Shown: in pieces, positions 26,712 to 34,873 of the stretch
Position numbering within the stretch: the first letter of the stretch is position 1
Layout: every line of letters starts with the position of its first letter
Assembly (NCBI GenBank): GCA_020444275.1
Contig: JAHLLG010000001.1
Location: 647,773-711,772 of the forward strand
Direction: 5' to 3'
Source of the DNA: Bacteroidota bacterium
Lineage (GTDB): Bacteria; Bacteroidota; Bacteroidia; Bacteroidales; UBA12077
DNA length: 64,000 bases
Program-made: the position numbers and the translations under genes
Notes under the pieces: generated by a model
Databases searched by the model: none
What the model was told of the DNA's origin: nothing
Seen by the model: only the letters and a program-made list of their open reading frames with translations

Positions 26712-27503
26712 ATGAACAATAGTAAACAACCTATAGGGATATTTGATTCAGGAGTAGGAGGTTTGACTGTTTGGAAAGAGCTGGTAAAGGTTTTGCCAAA
26801 TGAGTCAGTTATATATTATGCAGATAATAAACATTGCCCATATGGTCCTAAAAGTAAAGATGAAATCATAAAGCTCGCATCAAATGTTGTTGATTTTTTA
26901 ATCGAAAAAAAATGTAAAATAGTTATTGTAGCATGCAATACAGCAACGGCAGCCGCTATTGATTTTTTACGTGCCAATTATGATATCCCCTTTATAGGAA
27001 TGGAGCCGGCAGTAAAACCTGCCGCATTAAATACAAAAACAAAAAGTATTGCTGTTTTGGCAACTGAAGGTACTTTCAACGGTAAATTATATATCGAAAC
27101 AAGCCGAAAATTTGCATGCGATGTAGAATTAAATATTCAAGTAGGAGACAAACTGGTTGATATTGTTGAAAAAGGATTGGTAAATGAACAATCTACCAAA
27201 AAACATCTCGAAAAGATGGTTGAATCGTTAATAAAAAAAAATATTGATCATTTAGTTTTAGGTTGTACCCACTATCCCTTCTTAACAGGTGTTTTAAAAG
27301 AAGTTTTACCAGAAAATGTAGAAATAATTAATCCCGCTCCTGCGGTTATAAAACAGACACAACGAATTCTTAAAGCGAATAATTTAGTAAACAACTTATT
27401 TGCAAAACCTGCATATGAGTTTTTTGTATCAGGAGATTCGGCAGTGCTAAAAAACATTTTAAAGGAGATAACAAGCTTATCTTACAAAGTAATTAACTTG
27501 TAA
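26712..27503 (+). CDS. murI: Glutamate racemase
   Basis: This enzyme makes D-glutamate for peptidoglycan. The 263-residue protein has 'GIFDSGVGGLTVWKEL' (about 8-23) and the two catalytic Cys motifs 'VACNTATAAA' (about residue 76) and 'LGCTHYPFL' (about 190). It begins 8 bases after a strong terminator, leaving no room for a separate promoter downstream of it. Its stop codon is directly adjacent to the stop of the convergent carbonic anhydrase gene. Confidence 0.96.
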   Translation: MNNSKQPIGIFDSGVGGLTVWKELVKVLPNESVIYYADNKHCPYGPKSKDEIIKLASNVVDFLIEKKCKIVIVACNTATAAAIDFLRANYDIPFIGMEPAVKPAALNTKTKSIAVLATEGTFNGKLYIETSRKFACDVELNIQVGDKLVDIVEKGLVNEQSTKKHLEKMVESLIKKNIDHLVLGCTHYPFLTGVLKEVLPENVEIINPAPAVIKQTQRILKANNLVNNLFAKPAYEFFVSGDSAVLKNILKEITSLSYKVINL

Positions 27504-28016
27504 CTATTCGTACCATTTAGAATACATTAAATAGTTATTTGCAATTCCCTCAATCATTTCACGGGTATGCTCAGGTTCAATGGTCTTTATTTTTTTAGCC
27601 GGCATACCACCATAAATTGTACCCGGTTCAATAATAGTATTTTCCAAAACTAATGCACCAGCTGCTATAATTGAATTTTCTCCAATAACAGCATTATCCA
27701 TAATAATTGAACCCATTCCGATTAATACGTTATGATTTATAGTACAACCATGTACGATTGCATTGTGAGCAATCGAAACATTATCGCCAATAATCGTTTT
27801 TGTTTTTTTAAATGTGCAATGAATAACTGCTCCATCCTGAATGTTAACTTTATTTCCTATACGAATCGAATTAACATCACCGCGCACCACAGAATTAAAC
27901 CAAAAACTACAATCATTACCAATAACAACATCACCTGCAATTGTTGCGTTTTCTGCTAAATAGCAATTCTTGCCAAATTGGGGAGAATATCCTCGTACTG
28001 TTTTAATTAACGCCAT
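27504..28016 (-). CDS. Gamma-carbonic anhydrase family protein
   Basis: The 170-residue left-handed beta-helix protein has hexapeptide repeats ('IAGDVVIGNDCSFWFNSVVRG'-like; about residues 20-140). It has three His consistent with the gamma-class metal site, in 'VIHCTF' and 'SIAHNAIVHG'. This is the YrdA/CaiE-like group; many members have the metal site but unproven activity. It is a lone gene on the minus strand. Confidence 0.9.
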   Translation of the reverse strand: MALIKTVRGYSPQFGKNCYLAENATIAGDVVIGNDCSFWFNSVVRGDVNSIRIGNKVNIQDGAVIHCTFKKTKTIIGDNVSIAHNAIVHGCTINHNVLIGMGSIIMDNAVIGENSIIAAGALVLENTIIEPGTIYGGMPAKKIKTIEPEHTREMIEGIANNYLMYSKWYE

Positions 28017-28150
28017 AAATAAGTATCTGATAAAGTGTTTTTTACAAAACTACAATTAGAATTGGTTTAATTATAGAAAAAGTGAGAAAAATCATATTAT
28101 TTAGATTGAAATTTAATGCTTTTTTTACTTAATAATTAATTAACATTGCT

Positions 28151-28158
28151 TAATTTTG
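28151..28158 (+). promoter_or_regulatory. Probable -7 box for korAB
   Basis: TAATTTTG fits TAnnTTTG. Transcription would start near 28165, leaving a leader of about 140 bases before korA, which holds the hairpin at 28222-28255. Confidence 0.5.
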
Positions 28159-28221
28159 TCTTGTAAATAATTCAATTGTTTTGTTATAGAAACATTACAG
28201 AATAAGAATAAAAGGTAAAAG

Positions 28222-28255
28222 ATGCATATGAAATAGGTAACTATTCCATATGCAT
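28222..28255 (+). promoter_or_regulatory. Long hairpin in the korAB leader
   Basis: ATGCATATG (28222-28230) pairs with CATATGCAT (28247-28255). After one A/C mismatch, AATAG (28232-28236) pairs with CTATT (28241-28245) around a GTAA loop. The 34-base hairpin is inside the predicted korA leader, 50 bases before the start codon. It has no U-run directly after it, so it is more likely an operator or mRNA-structure element than a terminator. Confidence 0.5.
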
Positions 28256-28304
28256 TTATAGTTTTAAACATCTGTTAATTTAATCTACTAAATAGAAAAA
28301 CATT

Positions 28305-30152
28305 ATGGGTAAAAAAGCAGATACCATTGAACGTGAAGAGGTCGTTGTCCGGTTTTCGGGAGACTCTGGTGATGGTATGCAACTTACAGGGACGTTATTT
28401 TCGGATACGTCTGCATTTATAGGAAATGATTTATCAACATTTCCGGATTATCCTTCAGAAATCAGAGCTCCTCAAGGAACTATTGGTGGGGTTTCAGGTT
28501 TTCAGGTGCATGTAGGACAAACAGCAATTAAAACCCCGGGCGATTATGCCGATATCTTAGTTGCAATGAATCCTGCTGCATTAAAAGCAACATCAAAATG
28601 GGTTAAAGAAGGCGGAACCATCATTATCGATGAAGATAGTTTAGATGAGCGCGGCCTTAAAAAAGCTGGTTACAAAACCGATGACCCTATTAAAGAAGAT
28701 AAACTAGATAAATATAATATTATTCTTGCTCCCATTAGTTCTTTAACTAAAGAAGCTTTAAAAGATAAAGGTTTAGATCCGAAAAGTATCTTACGAAGCA
28801 AGAATATGTTTGCACTAGGTATGGTTTATTGGATTTTTGATCGCCCGTTAAATTATACCGAACAGTTCTTTGAAAAGAAATTTAAAAATAAACCCCTTGT
28901 TATTGATGCCAATAAAACTGTTTTAAGAGCTGGATACAATTATGCAGAAACAATGGAGCATATGGCTCCTTCTTATAAAGTAAGTCCTGCAAAAATTGAG
29001 AAAGGTACATACAGAAACATTAGTGGTAACATAGCAACAGCATGGGGATTTATTGCTGCAGCAGAAAAAGCGGGTTTAGAACTGTTTTGTGGTTCCTATC
29101 CTATTACTCCGGCAACAGAAATATTACAGGAGCTTTCTGTTAGAAAAGATTTAGGAGTAAAATCATTCCAGGCTGAAGATGAAATTGCAGGTATTTGTAC
29201 TTCAATAGGTGCAAGTTTTGCCGGTGATTTGGCAGTAACAACAACATCCGGACCTGGTCTAGCCCTTAAAGGTGAGGCCATAGGATTAGCTGTTATGACC
29301 GAGCTTCCTGTAGTAATTGTTAACGTTCAGCGAGGAGGACCATCAACAGGATTACCAACTAAACCAGAACAGTCGGATTTAATGCAAGCACTATACGGAA
29401 GAAACGGAGAAAGTCCGGTTGTAGTAATTGCAGCAAGCACCCCATCAAATTGCTTCCAATATGCATTTGAAGCTGCTAAAATAGCATTGGAGCATATGAC
29501 TCCCGTTATTTTACTTACTGATGGTTTTCTTGCAAATGGCTCAGAACCTTGGAGAATACCTAAGATGTCAGATTACCCGGAAATAAAAGCCCCAATTGCA
29601 AAAGAGGGAGATAAAGACTGGCAACCTTATGCTCGAGATGATGAAAAGTTAGCAAGAACTTGGGCAATACCGGGGATGAAAGAACTAGAGCACAGAATTG
29701 GTGGATTAGAAAAGGATGAGTTGAAGGGGTCTGTATCTCACGATCCGGTTAATCATCAAAAGATGGTTAATATTCGTGAAGAGAAAGTACAGCGAGTTAG
29801 TAAGTTTATTCCAGAACTTAAGGTTGATGGAAAAGAGAGCGGTAAATTATTAGTAGTTGGTTGGGGTGGTACTTATGGTCACTTGGCCACTGCTGTAAAA
29901 GATATGCAGGAAAAAGGAGCGGATATTAGCTTAGCTCATTTTAATTATATTAAACCTCTGCCTGCAAATGTAAAAGAGGTATTTAAGAATTTTGATAAGA
30001 TTGTTGTTTGCGAAAACAATATGGGTCAGTTTGCTGATTACCTTCGAATGACAAATCCTGAGTTTACCTATTTACAGTATAATAAAGTTCAGGGATTACC
30101 TTTTACAACAATCGAATTAGAAAATCATTTTGAAAAATTATTGGAGGAATAA
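28305..30152 (+). CDS. korA: 2-oxoacid:ferredoxin oxidoreductase, alpha subunit (gamma-alpha fusion)
   Basis: With the beta subunit, this enzyme oxidatively decarboxylates a 2-oxoacid to acyl-CoA and reduces ferredoxin; 2-oxoglutarate is the most likely substrate. The 615-residue protein begins with the gamma domain ('VVRFSGDSGDGMQLTGTLFS', about 9-28). The pyrimidine-binding alpha domain follows ('CGSYPITPATEILQELS' near 265) with a C-terminal domain. The gamma-alpha fusion is typical of two-subunit KorAB enzymes. Oxygen-sensitive enzymes of this kind suggest anaerobic or microaerobic life. korB follows 2 bases later. Confidence 0.93.
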   Translation: MGKKADTIEREEVVVRFSGDSGDGMQLTGTLFSDTSAFIGNDLSTFPDYPSEIRAPQGTIGGVSGFQVHVGQTAIKTPGDYADILVAMNPAALKATSKWVKEGGTIIIDEDSLDERGLKKAGYKTDDPIKEDKLDKYNIILAPISSLTKEALKDKGLDPKSILRSKNMFALGMVYWIFDRPLNYTEQFFEKKFKNKPLVIDANKTVLRAGYNYAETMEHMAPSYKVSPAKIEKGTYRNISGNIATAWGFIAAAEKAGLELFCGSYPITPATEILQELSVRKDLGVKSFQAEDEIAGICTSIGASFAGDLAVTTTSGPGLALKGEAIGLAVMTELPVVIVNVQRGGPSTGLPTKPEQSDLMQALYGRNGESPVVVIAASTPSNCFQYAFEAAKIALEHMTPVILLTDGFLANGSEPWRIPKMSDYPEIKAPIAKEGDKDWQPYARDDEKLARTWAIPGMKELEHRIGGLEKDELKGSVSHDPVNHQKMVNIREEKVQRVSKFIPELKVDGKESGKLLVVGWGGTYGHLATAVKDMQEKGADISLAHFNYIKPLPANVKEVFKNFDKIVVCENNMGQFADYLRMTNPEFTYLQYNKVQGLPFTTIELENHFEKLLEE

Positions 30153-30154
30153 CC

Positions 30155-31174
30155 ATGGCTGAAATACAAAATACACTTACTTCAAAAGATTATAAAAGTG
30201 ATCAGGAGGTTAGATGGTGTCCTGGTTGTGGTGACCATGCTATTATGAATGCTATTCAGAGAGCATTACCTGAATTAGACGTTAAAAAAGAAGATTTCGC
30301 ATTTATATCTGGTATTGGTTGTTCTTCGCGATTCCCTTACTATATGAATACTTATGGTTTTCATAGTATCCATGGTCGTGCATCAGCAATTGCTTCTGGT
30401 GTAAAAGTTGCTAATCCTAAGCTAAGTGTATGGCAAATTACTGGCGATGGTGATGCTATGGCTATTGGTGGTAATCATTTTATTCACGCAATTCGAAGAA
30501 ATATTGATGTAAATATTATTCTGTTTAATAACGAGATATACGGATTAACAAAAGGACAATACTCCCCAACCTCAAAATTTGGAGCAGTTACTAAAACATC
30601 TCCATACGGAACGGTTGAGCATCCTTTTCATCCGGGCGAACTCGTTATTGGTGCACAGGGAAAATTCTTTGCCCGATCTATAGATAGTAACTTAAAATTA
30701 AGCCAGGAAATATTTATTGAAGCTGGAAAATATCATGGAGCATCTGTTGTCGAAGTACTACAAAATTGTGTAATTTATAATGATAAGACACATGCTGCAC
30801 TTTCAGATCGTGAGCACAAGGAAGATAGAACTATTATACTTAAGCATGGTGAACCTATGATATTTGGTAAAGACAGAGATAAAGGTTTAATCTTAGACGC
30901 TGAGCATCTGAAATTAAAAGTAGTTGAGCTTGGCGATAAGTATACCGAAAAAGATCTTTTGGTGCATAATGCTAAAGAAAAAAATCCAGGTATTCATTTA
31001 ATGTTAGCAAACATGAGATATCCTGATTATCCTGTAGCTTTTGGTGTAATAAGATCTGTTGAAGCTCAAACTTACGATCAGGCTGTATCGAAACAAGTTG
31101 AGGAGATAAAAGCAAAATCAAGCTTTAAATGTGTTGATGACTTGTTAAACAGCGGAACTACCTGGGAAGTATAG
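30155..31174 (+). CDS. korB: 2-oxoacid:ferredoxin oxidoreductase, beta subunit
   Basis: This is the thiamine-diphosphate- and 4Fe-4S-binding subunit of KorAB. Of its 339 residues, 'RWCPGCGDHAIMNAIQRA' near the N-terminus carries two cluster Cys, and 'GIGCSSRFPYYMNTYGFH' carries a third. The TPP/Mg motif runs from 'QITGDGDAMAIGG' to 'NNEIYGLTKGQYSPTS'. It starts 2 bases after korA, after the Shine-Dalgarno-like GGAGG that overlaps the korA end. A perfect terminator follows. Confidence 0.94.
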   Translation: MAEIQNTLTSKDYKSDQEVRWCPGCGDHAIMNAIQRALPELDVKKEDFAFISGIGCSSRFPYYMNTYGFHSIHGRASAIASGVKVANPKLSVWQITGDGDAMAIGGNHFIHAIRRNIDVNIILFNNEIYGLTKGQYSPTSKFGAVTKTSPYGTVEHPFHPGELVIGAQGKFFARSIDSNLKLSQEIFIEAGKYHGASVVEVLQNCVIYNDKTHAALSDREHKEDRTIILKHGEPMIFGKDRDKGLILDAEHLKLKVVELGDKYTEKDLLVHNAKEKNPGIHLMLANMRYPDYPVAFGVIRSVEAQTYDQAVSKQVEEIKAKSSFKCVDDLLNSGTTWEV

Positions 31175-31200
31175 GATTAAAGGTTAAACAAAATATGAAA

Positions 31201-31231
31201 GAGATAAATCGAAAGATTTATCTCTTTTTTT
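31201..31231 (+). terminator. Rho-independent terminator after korB
   Basis: GAGATAAATC and GATTTATCTC form a perfect 10-bp stem around a GAAA tetraloop (31201-31224), followed by seven T. This is a strong intrinsic terminator that separates korAB from the receiver-PPDK_N genes. Confidence 0.93.
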
Positions 31232-31403
31232 ATCAATTAACTCAAATAATAAAAATCTATTTGTTAAGCAATTAAAATACTTTCATCTGCACTAAAAAAC
31301 TTCTATATTTATAGAGAATAAACTCATTTCAAATGTCATAAAATTTGAACACGAGTATTATAAGGTATGTTATCTTTCAATATCACAATTAACATCAATT
31401 GAT

Positions 31404-34400
31404 ATGTCAGACCTCAATCAACCCAATAACGACTTTAAAAAACTTTTAGCTGAGAATAAAGAAAGGTTAAAAGAGTTAGCATGTATAAACGAAACTACGA
31501 AGATTATAAAGGAAGGCAAGTCTGTTGAAGAAACATTTCAGAAGATTGCACTGCGGTTGCCAAAGGCGTGGCAATATCCGGAATATACAGTGGCAAGAAT
31601 TGTTTATGGGGGGCACGAGTTTAGAAGTCCGGGTTTTAGAGAAACAAAGTGGTCGCAAATACAAACTTTTCAGTCGTTAGATGGTGAAGAAGGTTCCATT
31701 GAGATATTTTATACTAAGGAATTTCCCCGAATGTTCGAAGGGCCTTTCTTAAAAGAAGAAAGAGATCTGATATTGAACTTATCCAATTTATTACTTGGAT
31801 TCATTAATAGTATTAAAGCAAAGCAAATTATTTGGAAGAAGGATAAGCAAAGAGAAAAAAGAAAAGAAGGAGAAGGAAAAGGGAAAATCTTAAATAGCCG
31901 CCAATTACTACAAAAATTCCTAAATAAACATAATGCAGATCGTGATTTATTGCACGATCTGATGCCTTTTAAAGTTAAAGAAATTCTTTTAATTGCTAAT
32001 TTATACGATGCATACAGTATAGAGAAAGAAGGACGATTCTCAGACCATATATTGGGTGAATACCATCAGTTAAATCTTACATCTCTTCCGCGAGTAACAG
32101 GTGTTTCTAACGAAGAAGAAGCCTTAGAAGCCCTGGAGAATAAACATTTCGATTTAGTTATACTAATGATGGGTGTTGATAAAAAAACACCACTGGTTAT
32201 TGCACAAACTTTAAAAAAGAAGTATCCATATATTCCTACTTTTTTATTGTTAAATAATAATAGCGACATGGTAGTTCTGGAGCATGAGAAGAGAGATATG
32301 TCCAGCATTGATAAGATTTTTATTTGGAACGGTGATTCAAAGGTCTTCTTTGCCATGGTTAAACTTATTGAAGATAAAGTAAATGCCGATAATGACACTA
32401 AACTTGGTTTAACACGTGTAATTCTACTCGTTGAAGATTCTCCCAAATATTATTCAAGGTATTTACCAATGCTCTATAAAATTATAATGGAGCAGACACA
32501 ACGTTTAATTGAAGATGTGAATACCGATGATCTTTATAAGGTTTTAAAAATGAGGGCCAGACCAAAAATTTTATTAGCACATAGCTATGAAGAGGCAATG
32601 GATATTTTTAACATGTATAAAGATTACTTTTTATGTGTAATTTCTGATGTTTGTTTCCCTAAAGATGGTGAACTCTCTAAATCTGCCGGCTTTGAGTTTA
32701 TCAAGTTTGTAAAATCTAATGTATTGAATTTGCCAACGGTACTGCAATCATCAGATCCTGAAAATGCCAAAAAATCTTACGAGATTAAATCAAATTTTAT
32801 AAATAAAAATTCTGAGAGCTTATTACAAGATCTAAAAAGCTTTATTAACTATCACCTGGGATTTGGCCACTTTGTATATCGCGATAATCAAGGAAGACAG
32901 ATTGCAGTTGCCAAATCGATGGCCGAGTTTGAATCATACCTCAAAACGGTACCCGAAGATTCACTCATTTATCATGCAGTAAAAAATCAGTTTTCGCTAT
33001 GGCTAATGGCCAGAGGTGAAATTCAGATTGCTAAAATTATAAACCCGCTGCGCATAACAGACTTTGATAATCCGAATCAACTGCGTGATTTCTTAATTAA
33101 TATCTTAAAGCTCTACCGTAATGAACAGGAAAAGGGTAAGATTGTAAACTTTAGTGAATCGGCTGTTTTGGAAGAAAATAATATTGTAAGTCTCGCTCCC
33201 GGTGCATTAGGTGGTAAAGGGAGAGGATTAGCATTTATCAATACATTAATTTATAATTTTAAATTCAAGGAACTTTTACCACTAATTAACGTTCGTACAC
33301 CACGCACAAGTATTATTGGAACAGAAGAGTTCGATTTATTTATTGAGAGTAACCACCTTGCTGATGTTATACATGATGTTACCGATTATGGTGAGTTAAG
33401 AAGAATATTTCTTAATGGTGATCTGTCATACACTCTTAAAAAGAAATTAAAAACTTTTGTTAAGCTTATAACTAAGCCGATTGCGGTAAGATCATCAAGT
33501 TTGTTTGAAGATAGTATAACACAGCCTTTTTCCGGTATTTTTGAAACATATATACTTCCAAATAATGGTGAGGTCGACAAGCGTTTTAAGCAATTAATGA
33601 ATGCTATAAAACTGGTTTATGCCTCTATATATTCTAAAAATGCACGAACATATTTTAAGGCAATAGATTATAAAGTAGAGGAAGAGAAAATGGCGGTTGT
33701 GCTTCAGGAGGTTGTGGGAAATACGTTTAACGGATGCTATTATCCGCATATTAGCGGTACAGCCCAATCGCATAATTTTTACCCGGTGGCACATATGAAA
33801 CCTGACGAAGGATTTGCTGTGGCAGCATTGGGATTAGGTCAGTATGTGGTAGAAGGAGAAAAAGCATTTAGATTTTCACCCACTTACCCAAATTTGGATA
33901 TAGTTTCAACCAAAGATTTATATAAAGGATCTCAGGTGTATTTCTATGCTGTTGATTTAGATAAGAGCGATATCAACTTGCTGGAAGGAGAAGATGCAGG
34001 CTTGGTAAAACTCGATATTGATCAGGCAGAAAAGCACGGAACACTGAAGCACCTTGTGAGTGTATATAATCCAGAGAATGATACTGTGAGTCCCGGGTTA
34101 GACGCATACGGACCAAGGATAATCAATTTCGCCAATGTTTTAAAATACGAGTACATTCCGTTGGCAAAAACAATTAACGTAATACTTGATGTTGTTAAAG
34201 AAGCATTAGGTTCTCCGGTGGAAATAGAATTTGCAGTCGATTTAACCAAGGATAAAAGTGGATTGGCTTCGTTTTATTTATTACAAATTAAACCATTGGT
34301 ATGCAATGAAGATGATTTTAATGTAGATGTAAATAAAATAGATAAGAAGCATTTGGTGTTGTATTCCGAAAAAACAATGGGTAATGGTAAAATTCAAAAT

Positions 34401-34865
34401 ATTAAGGATGTAATTTATGTAATGCCCGAGAAATTTGATAATACCAAAACCGTGGAAATGAAAAATGAGATTGATGCATTAAACCAGAAGATGCAGGAAG
34501 CGGGGAAACAATATGTGCTTATTGGTCCGGGCCGTTGGGGAACACGAGACAGGTTTATTGGAATTCCGGTTGCCTGGCCCCAAATTTCTAATGCGAAAAT
34601 TATTGTTGAAATGAGCCTGGACGATTTTGCGCTGGATGCTTCTTTAGGTTCACATTTCTTTCACAATGTAACATCAATGAATGTTGGATATTTTTCCGTT
34701 AATCATAAATCGATTAAAGATAAAATTTCCTGGGATACGTTAAATAGTCAGAAAGTTGTAAATGAGTCGAAGTTTTTTAAACATGTTGAGTTTGAAAAGC
34801 CATTAACCATTATAATGGACGGTAGAAAAAGAATTTCGGCAATTACATGGAATAACAATAAATAA
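31404..34865 (+). CDS. Multidomain sensor/receiver-PEP/pyruvate-binding (PPDK_N) protein, copy 1
   Basis: The 1153-residue soluble protein has five parts. (1) About 20-140: a sensor domain resembling one found in some histidine kinases ('RLPKAWQYPEYTVARIVYGG', 'EGPFLKEERDLI'). (2) About 190-325: a receiver-like fold without the acidic pocket. (3) About 337-480: a receiver with Glu344/Asp345, candidate phospho-acceptor Asp415 ('VISDVCFP'), Ser449/450 and Lys468, interrupted by an insert. (4) About 595-965: a PPDK_N nucleotide-binding domain with 'GALGGKGRGLAFI' (GGK 603-605) and 'IAVRSSSLFEDS' (693-704). (5) A C-terminal domain with 'IGPGRWG' (1040-1046) and 'GSHFFHN'. No PEP-utilizer swivelling His domain is recognisable. 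Function unknown; inferred to be a signal-controlled phosphotransfer enzyme or scaffold. A paralogue follows 8 bases later. Confidence 0.88.
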   Translation: MSDLNQPNNDFKKLLAENKERLKELACINETTKIIKEGKSVEETFQKIALRLPKAWQYPEYTVARIVYGGHEFRSPGFRETKWSQIQTFQSLDGEEGSIEIFYTKEFPRMFEGPFLKEERDLILNLSNLLLGFINSIKAKQIIWKKDKQREKRKEGEGKGKILNSRQLLQKFLNKHNADRDLLHDLMPFKVKEILLIANLYDAYSIEKEGRFSDHILGEYHQLNLTSLPRVTGVSNEEEALEALENKHFDLVILMMGVDKKTPLVIAQTLKKKYPYIPTFLLLNNNSDMVVLEHEKRDMSSIDKIFIWNGDSKVFFAMVKLIEDKVNADNDTKLGLTRVILLVEDSPKYYSRYLPMLYKIIMEQTQRLIEDVNTDDLYKVLKMRARPKILLAHSYEEAMDIFNMYKDYFLCVISDVCFPKDGELSKSAGFEFIKFVKSNVLNLPTVLQSSDPENAKKSYEIKSNFINKNSESLLQDLKSFINYHLGFGHFVYRDNQGRQIAVAKSMAEFESYLKTVPEDSLIYHAVKNQFSLWLMARGEIQIAKIINPLRITDFDNPNQLRDFLINILKLYRNEQEKGKIVNFSESAVLEENNIVSLAPGALGGKGRGLAFINTLIYNFKFKELLPLINVRTPRTSIIGTEEFDLFIESNHLADVIHDVTDYGELRRIFLNGDLSYTLKKKLKTFVKLITKPIAVRSSSLFEDSITQPFSGIFETYILPNNGEVDKRFKQLMNAIKLVYASIYSKNARTYFKAIDYKVEEEKMAVVLQEVVGNTFNGCYYPHISGTAQSHNFYPVAHMKPDEGFAVAALGLGQYVVEGEKAFRFSPTYPNLDIVSTKDLYKGSQVYFYAVDLDKSDINLLEGEDAGLVKLDIDQAEKHGTLKHLVSVYNPENDTVSPGLDAYGPRIINFANVLKYEYIPLAKTINVILDVVKEALGSPVEIEFAVDLTKDKSGLASFYLLQIKPLVCNEDDFNVDVNKIDKKHLVLYSEKTMGNGKIQNIKDVIYVMPEKFDNTKTVEMKNEIDALNQKMQEAGKQYVLIGPGRWGTRDRFIGIPVAWPQISNAKIIVEMSLDDFALDASLGSHFFHNVTSMNVGYFSVNHKSIKDKISWDTLNSQKVVNESKFFKHVEFEKPLTIIMDGRKRISAITWNNNK

Positions 34866-34873
34866 AAATAACT

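Noticed and set aside
28222-28255. Hairpin before korA as an intrinsic terminator
   Set aside because: No U-run follows the stem, so I list it as a leader element, not a terminator.
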